NCBI GenBank assembly: GCA_947381965.1 | Contig: CANCXX010000041.1 | Coordinates: 1-40,981, forward strand | DNA length: 40,981 nt | DNA from: an uncultured bacterium | Lineage (GTDB): Bacteria; Bacillota; Clostridia; Lachnospirales; Lachnospiraceae | Direction of reading: 5' to 3' | Shown: piece by piece, positions 34,823 through 40,981 of the stretch | Layout: each line of letters starts with the position of its first letter | Numbering within the stretch: position 1 is the first letter of the stretch | Program-made: the position numbers and the translations under genes | Notes under the pieces: generated by a model | What the model was told of the DNA's origin: nothing | Database searches by the model: none | Seen by the model: only the letters and a program-made list of their open reading frames with translations

Positions 34823-35518
34823 TTAAAAGTAATCTATCATTGCCCGGTTAATGTTTTCATAAAGGTTTCGTGAAAGCGGAATCACGGCGCCGTCTTTTAA
34901 TATCACCTGCCATTTTGTAATTTTGCTGACAAATCTTAAATTAACAATAAAGGAGCGCCCTGTACGGAAGAAGCTGTCATCCAGCTCCTTTTCCAGTTCT
35001 CCCAAGGTCTTTTTTACCGTTATATCTTCATCCCAGTGAATGGTCACATAATTTTTGCGCACCTCCAGATAACGGATTTTACTTATAGGAATCAATACCA
35101 TGCTTCCGTTTGAAGGAAGATAAACAGACTTTTCCCTGTGTTTTTGTCGTTCCACCGCCCTTACAAGCACACTGCCTATTTTTTCCTCTGTTACAGGCTT
35201 AAGCAGATAATGAAGGGCTTCCACCTCATAGCCGTCAGCAATATAATCCATATATCCGGTAACGAAAATAATAGGAATCCCGGAATCCATTTCCCGTATT
35301 TTTTTGGCCAGCGCCATACCGCTTATTTCTCCCATTTCAATATCCAGAAACAGAATATCAAAATTTTTTTCCTCCTCATAATGAAAAAGGAAGGCTTCCG
35401 CAGAAGGGAAGTCTTCCAGGTGCACCGTAACATTATTTTCCGCTGCCCATTTTTTTATTAATCTGGATACATAAAAAACATCTGCCTGATTGTCGTCACA
35501 GACTGCAATTCTGTACAT
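34823..35518 (-). CDS. LytTR-family response regulator
   Basis: A 231-residue AgrA/LytR-type regulator. The receiver domain has the acidic pair in CDDNQ, the phospho-acceptor Asp in ILFLDIEMG, the Thr in FVTGY and the Lys in LLKPV. The C-terminal LytTR DNA-binding domain (about 130-231) includes KIRYLEVRKNYVTIH and FFRTGRSFIVNLRFV. AAGGAG lies 9 nt before the start. It pairs with the kinase downstream and likely acts on promoters near 34.0 kb. I could not identify a convincing LytTR direct-repeat site. Confidence 0.92.
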   Translation of the reverse strand: MYRIAVCDDNQADVFYVSRLIKKWAAENNVTVHLEDFPSAEAFLFHYEEEKNFDILFLDIEMGEISGMALAKKIREMDSGIPIIFVTGYMDYIADGYEVEALHYLLKPVTEEKIGSVLVRAVERQKHREKSVYLPSNGSMVLIPISKIRYLEVRKNYVTIHWDEDITVKKTLGELEKELDDSFFRTGRSFIVNLRFVSKITKWQVILKDGAVIPLSRNLYENINRAMIDYF

Positions 35519-35597
35519 ATCCGTTTTCTCCTTTACTTTTCGGTCTGTCTCTGCACATATGCCAGACCTGTGCGCCTTCGGGGATTTACCCTTTGTT

Positions 35598-36053
35598 CTA
35601 TTTTATGGTAAATTCCCCTGCCAGATAATACCCTTTTTGTTCATCAGCAAAGCTCTTTATAATTCTATAATGTCCCTTTGGCAGCTTTCCATAAGAGTCC
35701 TCCCAGTTTATTTCCATAGCATCCTCACTTCCGGTTGGGATCCATAAAAGCTCCATGGTAACTGCCACCGGGCTTAAAGGCTCAACCACATACCACCGAC
35801 CGTCTTTTTCCTTTTGAATACTGTAATCCTGTCCATAGTTCAGATCCTTATCAGACTGGTTATGGATTTCAATGGCAATTCCAACAGGAGAGGCTTTATC
35901 TTCACTCACCTGTATTCCGGCCCCCTTTAAAGTGTTTACCTCTTCTTTAAACTCTTCCCCAAGCTTTACACCGCAGCCTCCAAGACAAATCATCCCTGCA
36001 CCAATTACCATAGCAAGTATTTTTCTGCCTCTTTGCCGTTTTTTTAACTTCAT
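35598..36053 (-). CDS. Small lipoprotein with a bacterial Ig-like domain
   Basis: A 151-residue lipoprotein with a basic N-terminus and lipobox LGGC at about residue 27. The mature part fits the bacterial Ig-like fold of the Big_14 kind: VGIAIEIHNQSDKDLNYG, then KEKDGRWYVVEP, then GHYRIIKSF with the strand YYLAGEFTIK at the end. It follows aspS after 24 nt and precedes the LytTR regulator. Its ribosome site (GGAGG) is about 12 nt from the ATG, longer than ideal. It may be a surface sensor or adaptor for the two-component pair; this is suggested only by position. Confidence 0.78.
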   Translation of the reverse strand: MKLKKRQRGRKILAMVIGAGMICLGGCGVKLGEEFKEEVNTLKGAGIQVSEDKASPVGIAIEIHNQSDKDLNYGQDYSIQKEKDGRWYVVEPLSPVAVTMELLWIPTGSEDAMEINWEDSYGKLPKGHYRIIKSFADEQKGYYLAGEFTIK

Positions 36054-36077
36054 ATTTTACACTTGCCTCCCCAGACC

Positions 36078-37844
36078 TTATTCATCTTCTTTGGGAAGGT
36101 CTATCTTAATATGCACATCCCGAAGCTGTCTTTCATCCACTTCCGAGGGAGCTCCCATCATAACATCCTGAGCCGTTTTGTTCATAGGGAAAGGAATAAT
36201 TTCACGTATGCTCTCTTCCCCTGCAATCAGCATCACCATCCGGTCCACGCCAGGTGCAATGCCTGCGTGAGGAGGGGCTCCATAACAAAAGGCATTGTAC
36301 ATTGCCGGAAACTTTGCCTTAACATCTTCCTCATCAAGGCCTACCAGCTGGAAAGCCTTCACCATAATCTCCGGATCATGGTTTCTGACTGCGCCGGAAG
36401 AAAGTTCTACCCCATTGCACACCAAGTCATACTGATAAGCATAAATATCCAGCGGATTTTTATTTAAAAGCGCATCCATACCTCCCTGAGGCATGGAAAA
36501 AGGATTATGGCAAAATTCCAGTTCTCCTGATTCCTCCCCAATTTCATACATTGGGAAATCAACAATCCAGCAGAACTCGTAGCATTCCTTTTTCATATGC
36601 TTTTCGCTTGCATTTCCAAGCAGCCTGCGCAGCACCCCTGCCGTCTTTTGAGCTTCCGCCTTTTTGCCGGCGGATACCCCCACAAAATCACCATTCTTTA
36701 ATCCCAGCGCACTAACAACCTGTTCTTTTCTATCCTGTAAAAACTTAGCGATACCGCCTGTTAGTTCTCCCTTTTCATCCACCTTAAACCAGTAGACCTT
36801 TTTGCCGCTTTGTACTTCCACATCCAGACAAATTTTATCAATCACTTTTCTCGTGGCAGTAAAACCATCCACCACTATCGCCTTTACAACCGCACCCTCA
36901 AAAGGAGCAAATCCACAGCCATCCATACAGTCTGTGGCATCCTGTACCAGAAGGTCTATCCGCAGGTCAGGCTTGTCCGTGCCATATTTTTCCATAGCAT
37001 CGTTATAGGAAATTCTCTCAAAAGGAGTCTTAGAGGCAGTCTGATATTTACCGTATTTTGCAAAAACAGGGGGCAGCACCTCTTCAATTACGCCAAACAC
37101 ATCCTCCTGGGTGGCAAAAGCCATCTCCATGTCAAGCTGGTAAAACTCACCGGGAGAACGGTCTGCCCTTGCGTCCTCATCCCGAAAACAGGGAGCTATC
37201 TGGAAATAACGATCAAAACCTGATGTCATAAGAAGCTGTTTAAACTGCTGGGGCGCCTGAGGCAGGGCATAAAACTTCCCCGGATGATTTCTGGAGGGAA
37301 CCAGATAATCCCTGGCCCCTTCCGGTGAGGAGCAGGTTAAAATAGGCGTAGTTATCTCCAGGAAATCATGGGCTGTCATACGCTGCCGGATTTCAGCCAC
37401 TATTTTGCTTCGGAGCACAATTTTATCCTTTACTGCCGGATTTCTCAAATCCAGATAACGGTATTTCAGCCTTACTGCTTCATCCGCTTCTCTGGAACGG
37501 TTTACCTCAAAAGGCAGTTCATTATAAATACATCTGCCAAGAACAACGATTTCCTCCGGCACCACTTCAATCTCACCGGTGGGAAGCTGCATATTTTTAC
37601 TGGAACGCTCCCTGACGGTTCCCGTGATAGACAGGGTAGACTCATTATTAACCCCCAAAAGTTTTGCCATCATTTCTTCTGTCTCCACAACTACCTGTGT
37701 CACTCCATAGAAGTCCCGGAGAATCAGAAACCCAAGATTTTTACTGACCTTTCTCATATTATCATACCAGCCGGTAATTGTTACTGTCTCTCCCACATTG
37801 TTTATCCTAAGCTGGCCGCATGTATGCGTTCTTGACTGTACCAT
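36078..37844 (-). CDS. aspS: Aspartyl-tRNA synthetase
   Basis: Class II synthetase that charges tRNA-Asp, 588 residues, the normal bacterial length including the GAD insertion. The N-terminal OB fold contains VGETVTITGWYDNMRK. Motif 2 reads FRDEDARADRSPGEF and motif 3 GIAPGVDRMVML. QLDMEMAF is the aspartate pocket. The start at 37844 has GAGG 6 nt upstream. A promoter lies at 37949-37977 and the leader of about 100 nt contains a large hairpin. Whether it also charges tRNA-Asn cannot be judged from the window. Confidence 0.97.
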   Translation of the reverse strand: MVQSRTHTCGQLRINNVGETVTITGWYDNMRKVSKNLGFLILRDFYGVTQVVVETEEMMAKLLGVNNESTLSITGTVRERSSKNMQLPTGEIEVVPEEIVVLGRCIYNELPFEVNRSREADEAVRLKYRYLDLRNPAVKDKIVLRSKIVAEIRQRMTAHDFLEITTPILTCSSPEGARDYLVPSRNHPGKFYALPQAPQQFKQLLMTSGFDRYFQIAPCFRDEDARADRSPGEFYQLDMEMAFATQEDVFGVIEEVLPPVFAKYGKYQTASKTPFERISYNDAMEKYGTDKPDLRIDLLVQDATDCMDGCGFAPFEGAVVKAIVVDGFTATRKVIDKICLDVEVQSGKKVYWFKVDEKGELTGGIAKFLQDRKEQVVSALGLKNGDFVGVSAGKKAEAQKTAGVLRRLLGNASEKHMKKECYEFCWIVDFPMYEIGEESGELEFCHNPFSMPQGGMDALLNKNPLDIYAYQYDLVCNGVELSSGAVRNHDPEIMVKAFQLVGLDEEDVKAKFPAMYNAFCYGAPPHAGIAPGVDRMVMLIAGEESIREIIPFPMNKTAQDVMMGAPSEVDERQLRDVHIKIDLPKEDE

Positions 37845-37873
37845 ATCCTACCTCATTTCCACTATAGATTGCC

Positions 37874-37913
37874 CCCATAAACCGGCTGTCCGTACAGACA
37901 ACCGGTTTATGGG
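37874..37913 (-). promoter_or_regulatory. Long hairpin in the aspS leader
   Basis: CCCATAAACCGG and CCGGTTTATGGG form a perfect 12-bp stem around a 16-nt loop that can form a small inner hairpin. No T run follows on either strand, so it is not a standard terminator. It lies between the aspS promoter and start codon. Confidence 0.6.
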
Positions 37914-37948
37914 AGCACTCAGCTTTTATATTCTCTTCAAATATCTGT

Positions 37949-37977
37949 ATTATACATGTTTCCCCATTATTCTGCAA
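37949..37977 (-). promoter_or_regulatory. Sigma-A promoter of aspS
   Basis: TTGCAG (37972-37977), 17-bp spacer, perfect TATAAT (37949-37954) on the minus strand. The -35 box lies inside the last codons of the EAL gene. Confidence 0.75.
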
Positions 37978-40126
37978 TATCGGGTTCCGTTATTTTTTTT
38001 ATACAGCAGATATACTCTTCCTTTTCATCAGGCATCTTTACCTTAAATAAAAGCGCCGATATAATTTCCACCAACGGTTTTCCTTCTGCCGACCTTGTGG
38101 CTTTATAGCACACGCTAAGACTGCCATTGGCGCTTTCCTCCAGTTCCTTATCCAGAAGTTCTTTATTTTCAATGATATGGCCTGCCGGCCTGTCATCGAT
38201 CCATTCAATGTAATCTGCAAATCTGGTGAAAAAGTCTTTAAAATAAACTTTTTCTCTCAGCTGCATGGTATCTGACCCTTCCGTATGAAGAACCTCTCCC
38301 ATCCCTGTTTCGTAATCCAGCCGGTATACCTTATCAAAAAAACGCATAATCGCTGTGCTATAATTCAGAAAATAACCTTCCTCTTCCCTCTTTTTTTCAT
38401 CGTCGATATTATCCACGGCAAAATAAAATAAGGAACGTTTTCCATGGCTTCCAATATAACGGATTTTCATTTTCAGCCAGATATATACATTATCCTTACG
38501 ACGGTAATGAATCTGCACCTGCTGCATCTGGCGGCTCTCCATTGCCAGTCTGCATTTTTCCATCAGAACATTAATATCTGACTCTTCCATTTTCTTGTTT
38601 AAGACTTTTACTTCATCATCCAGTTCTTCCGTCGTGTTATAGATCGCCTCATAAAAGCCTTTGTTTACCTGTATAATCTCAAGGTCTTCATCTGTCAGTT
38701 CAAAGACGCCCATTCCTCCCAGCATCCCGTAAAATAAGGTATCTGCCTGAAAGTTTCCAAGCCGGAATTCGTCAAAAACCACATTTTCAAATTTTCTGTC
38801 TTTCTTCTGGGCATGTGTGCCTTTTCCGCCCTCCATCCAATCCAGCAGCTCTCCAAAGGCCTCTTCCGGCATGGGACGATAAAAATAATACCCCTGGAGC
38901 ATATCGCATTCCACACTTTTTAAATAATCCCACTCTTTTTTATCTTCCACCCCTTCTGCCACTACCTTTAAATTCATCCATTTGGCCATACGGATAATGG
39001 CTTCCAGAATAATTGCTGATTTGTGGCTGGTTTCAAATCCATGCAGAAATTTCATATCCACTTTAAGAACGTCTACAGGCACATCCTTAAGGGTGCTAAG
39101 GGATGAATATCCGCTTCCAAAATCATCCATCAGAACAATAAATCCATATTCATGGAATTTGTTAACTGCTTCCTGCATCTGTTTGGGATTTTCCGCATAT
39201 GCGGTTTCCGTAATTTCTATTTTAATTAAGCTTGCAGGAACCTCATAAGAGGCAACAATGTCTCTGATTTCTTCACAAAGATTTGCTTTATAAAATTCCA
39301 CCCTTGAAACATTAATAGAGACAGGCGCAACTCTAAGTCCCTGTTCCAGCCTTCTCTTTAGCATCCGGCACACTTCATTCCACACATATCTGTCCAAAAT
39401 GGTGATAAATCCATTATCCTCAAACATTGGCACAAATATTCCCGGCGGTATCAGCCCTCTTGTAGGATGTTCCCAGCGTACCAAAGCTTCCGCTGCTTCC
39501 ACAGACCCATCCTGCGCCCGGCATACAGGCTGATAGTATATCTTAAACTGTTTTTCCGCTATTGCGCTTCGAAAATCATTGCTAAGCTTCTGTTCTTCCA
39601 GAATGGTATTCCACATGCTGTCATGAAACCATGCACAGGAACACATGTAATTGTCTTTAATCGTTTCCATGGCAATCCGGGCCTTATCTTCCATCTCACT
39701 GACCGACATATTTCTCTCAGTAATCTGATACAGCCCATAGCAACAGGAAAAATGATACTCCACCTCTCCCACAAAATAGCTTAAGTCCGTCATCTTTGTC
39801 CATTTTTCCTGGGATATAATCTCAATTGGCACACAACAAATAAAGTTATCTCTTTCAACCCGCCCCACTGTGGCATTTTCATCGGAAAGCGCCTTTTGCA
39901 TGGCATCTGCAAGCTGAATTAAAATATCATCCCCTGCCTGCCATCCAAACAGATTATTGACAATCTTAAACCTTCTGATATTCCAATATGCCAGACAAAA
40001 AGACACCTGTGGATTTTGTTCTATCAGCAATTCCGTATATTTATAAAATCCACGGCGGTTATAAAGTCCTGTCAGCTCATCCGTCATTCCATCAAAGGCT
40101 GGCTGCAATTTTAATGATTCACTCAT
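37967..40126 (-). CDS. Cyclic di-GMP phosphodiesterase-like protein: degenerate GGDEF, EAL, C-terminal PAS-like
   Basis: A 719-residue protein without membrane segments. Residues about 14-165 are a GGDEF fold in which the active-site motif is VERDNF (90-95), so diguanylate cyclase activity is unlikely. The EAL domain (about 180-430) keeps its key residues: EALVRWEHP (Glu213), NVSR, EITE, MDDFGSGYSS (Asp334/335), KVDMKF (Lys355), AEGVE (Glu391) and QGYYF (Gln411). It should therefore hydrolyse c-di-GMP. A PAS-like domain spans about 450-590 and a second sensor-like region follows. The order, with sensors C-terminal to EAL, is unusual. The start has AAGAGG upstream. Confidence 0.87.
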   Translation of the reverse strand: MSESLKLQPAFDGMTDELTGLYNRRGFYKYTELLIEQNPQVSFCLAYWNIRRFKIVNNLFGWQAGDDILIQLADAMQKALSDENATVGRVERDNFICCVPIEIISQEKWTKMTDLSYFVGEVEYHFSCCYGLYQITERNMSVSEMEDKARIAMETIKDNYMCSCAWFHDSMWNTILEEQKLSNDFRSAIAEKQFKIYYQPVCRAQDGSVEAAEALVRWEHPTRGLIPPGIFVPMFEDNGFITILDRYVWNEVCRMLKRRLEQGLRVAPVSINVSRVEFYKANLCEEIRDIVASYEVPASLIKIEITETAYAENPKQMQEAVNKFHEYGFIVLMDDFGSGYSSLSTLKDVPVDVLKVDMKFLHGFETSHKSAIILEAIIRMAKWMNLKVVAEGVEDKKEWDYLKSVECDMLQGYYFYRPMPEEAFGELLDWMEGGKGTHAQKKDRKFENVVFDEFRLGNFQADTLFYGMLGGMGVFELTDEDLEIIQVNKGFYEAIYNTTEELDDEVKVLNKKMEESDINVLMEKCRLAMESRQMQQVQIHYRRKDNVYIWLKMKIRYIGSHGKRSLFYFAVDNIDDEKKREEEGYFLNYSTAIMRFFDKVYRLDYETGMGEVLHTEGSDTMQLREKVYFKDFFTRFADYIEWIDDRPAGHIIENKELLDKELEESANGSLSVCYKATRSAEGKPLVEIISALLFKVKMPDEKEEYICCIKKITEPDIAE

Positions 40127-40181
40127 TCGAAGCCTCTTAAATTTTCAAACAACAACATTATTTTCCATAAGTACTTTCATA

Positions 40182-40210
40182 ATCATACATGAAAAATCAG
40201 AAAAAAACAA
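40182..40210 (-). promoter_or_regulatory. Promoter of the EAL gene
   Basis: TTGTTT (40205-40210), 17-bp spacer, TATGAT (40182-40187) on the minus strand. Confidence 0.6.
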
Positions 40211-40268
40211 GTACACCCCATCAAACCATTATAAAATATTTAAAGAGATATTTAAAGTTTCCCTCAAT

Positions 40269-40697
40269 TTAATTTTTTGTATTTTTTTCTTCATACCAGC
40301 AAACCAGATCGGCCAGTGTTATATTATCCACCACCTGATGAACTGCAGCGTTAATTTTTTCCCATATTCTTACCGTCACGCAGTCCTCCTTCCGCCTGCA
40401 GTCTGCCTCCTGATTCCCTACACAGCCAACAGGGGAAAGGTCCCCTTCTGTCAGCTCCAATATCATTCCCACTGTATACCAGGAAGGAGGATTGGTAAGC
40501 AGATAACCTCCCTGGGAACCTCTTATGCTTTTCACGAATCCTGCTTTATTTAACACAGATATAATCTGTTCAAGATACTTGTCCGAAATCTGCTGTCTGT
40601 CTGCAATGTCTTTTAAACTCACCGGTTTTTCTGCAGCTTCCACTGCCAGATCCAGCATCAGCCGCAGCGCATACCTTCCCTTTGTAGATATCCTCAC
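40269..40697 (-). CDS. Rrf2-family transcriptional regulator (IscR/CymR-like)
   Basis: A 142-residue winged-helix regulator starting at a GTG at 40697, with GAGGAG 7 nt upstream. The N-terminus MRISTKGRYALRLMLDLA and the wing SIRGSQGGYLL are hallmark Rrf2 sequences. Three cysteines at 92, 100 and 106 (GCVGN, ADCRR, EDCV) match the IscR-type cluster-binding arrangement, so it may sense an Fe-S cluster. No iscS, iscU or cysteine-synthesis gene lies beside it in this window, although the neighbouring sequence upstream is not available. It has its own promoter at 40738-40766. Confidence 0.92.
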   Translation of the reverse strand: MRISTKGRYALRLMLDLAVEAAEKPVSLKDIADRQQISDKYLEQIISVLNKAGFVKSIRGSQGGYLLTNPPSWYTVGMILELTEGDLSPVGCVGNQEADCRRKEDCVTVRIWEKINAAVHQVVDNITLADLVCWYEEKNTKN

Positions 40698-40737
40698 AAT
40701 ATACTCCTCATTTTCAATTCCGACTTATTTAATATGA

Positions 40738-40766
40738 ATTGTAAATTTTGCTGCCCCAAAAGTCAA
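40738..40766 (-). promoter_or_regulatory. Sigma-A promoter of the Rrf2 gene
   Basis: TTGACT (40761-40766), 17-bp spacer, TACAAT (40738-40743) on the minus strand. A loose dyad, AATTC with GAATT, between 40716 and 40740 overlaps the start region and could be an autoregulatory site; that part is weak. Confidence 0.7.
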
Positions 40767-40926
40767 GAAATATCTGATCATCCCATAAGGATTTGCATTT
40801 AAATCGTTTTTCCCCCCAAAGGCCGGAATTTTAGTATTGAATATTTTAAAAAATTAGATATAATCATAATAAATACTGTTATTATGTGCATATGCCAATT
40901 ATGCACTGATAAGAAGGGGTTTTAGG

Positions 40927-40981
40927 ATAGGTAATTGCGAAACTCGTAAACTTGCTGAATATTCTGACAATCTATTCTGCG
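40927..40981 (+). repeat. Palindromic element arm plus right copy of the 36-bp terminal repeat
   Basis: ATAGGTAATTGCGAAACT at 40927-40944 is the inverted partner of 180-197, with one mismatch. Positions 40946-40981 repeat bases 1-36 exactly. The element is cut off by the end of the window. Confidence 0.85.

Noticed and set aside
37845-37948. T-box riboswitch before aspS
   Set aside because: No T-box consensus sequence and no terminator with a T run; only one large hairpin is present.
40216-40262. AT-only inverted repeat after the Rrf2 gene as a terminator
   Set aside because: The stem contains only A and T pairs and would be too weak.
1-40981. Plasmid, phage or other circular element
   Set aside because: No replication, partition, capsid or mobilisation gene is present and the content is housekeeping; the end repeat is explained by a dispersed element.

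Overview
The window looks like chromosomal DNA from a low-to-mid GC Gram-positive anaerobe of the class Clostridia, most likely family Lachnospiraceae. The reasons are strong AGGAGG-type ribosome binding sites, lipoproteins with clostridial lipoboxes, an Fe-S type PurF, DUF5716/DUF5717 and DUF5722 family proteins, a GHKL/LytTR two-component pair, and a CIRCE-controlled htpG. I recognise 29 coding features and all lie on the minus strand, so transcription runs from high to low coordinates. I saw no tRNA, rRNA, CRISPR array, integrase or transposase.

Layout in transcription order (right to left). 40.7-38.0 kb: an IscR-like Rrf2 regulator and a degenerate-GGDEF/EAL/PAS protein, each with its own promoter. 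37.8-34.1 kb: aspS, an Ig-like lipoprotein, and a LytTR response regulator with a soluble GHKL kinase. 34.1-33.75 kb: a gene-free stretch with competing hairpins and two tandem copies of a 101-bp palindromic repeat. 33.75-30.1 kb: two overlapping ABC exporter half-transporters. 30.0-21.1 kb: a probable operon of DUF885 metallopeptidase, PHP phosphoesterase, SbcD, SbcC, a COG2509-like flavoprotein and a PrsA-like lipoprotein, with several 4-nt overlaps. 21.0-18.7 kb: CIRCE, a sigma-A promoter and htpG with a long acidic insertion.

18.6-12.2 kb: a SpoIID/LytB-like gene with a C-terminal peptidoglycan-binding domain is split in two by about 5.1 kb of foreign DNA. That DNA carries two secreted DUF5722 glycosidase-like proteins and a BMP-family lipoprotein, with its own promoters and terminators. 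12.1-5.1 kb: a four-gene module of DUF5717 (Ig-like plus helical solenoid, 1188 aa), DUF5716 (divergent Hsp70/actin-like), a TPR-like protein and a coiled-coil membrane protein. This is the best candidate for an undescribed system. 5.0-2.5 kb: a polar amino acid ABC importer. 2.4-0.26 kb: purC and purF.

The first 36 bases of the window are identical to the last 36 and lie inside a palindromic element of about 220 bp. The window can therefore be closed into a circle on paper. Because the genes are housekeeping genes, I think this is a dispersed repeat at two contig ends rather than a real circular replicon.
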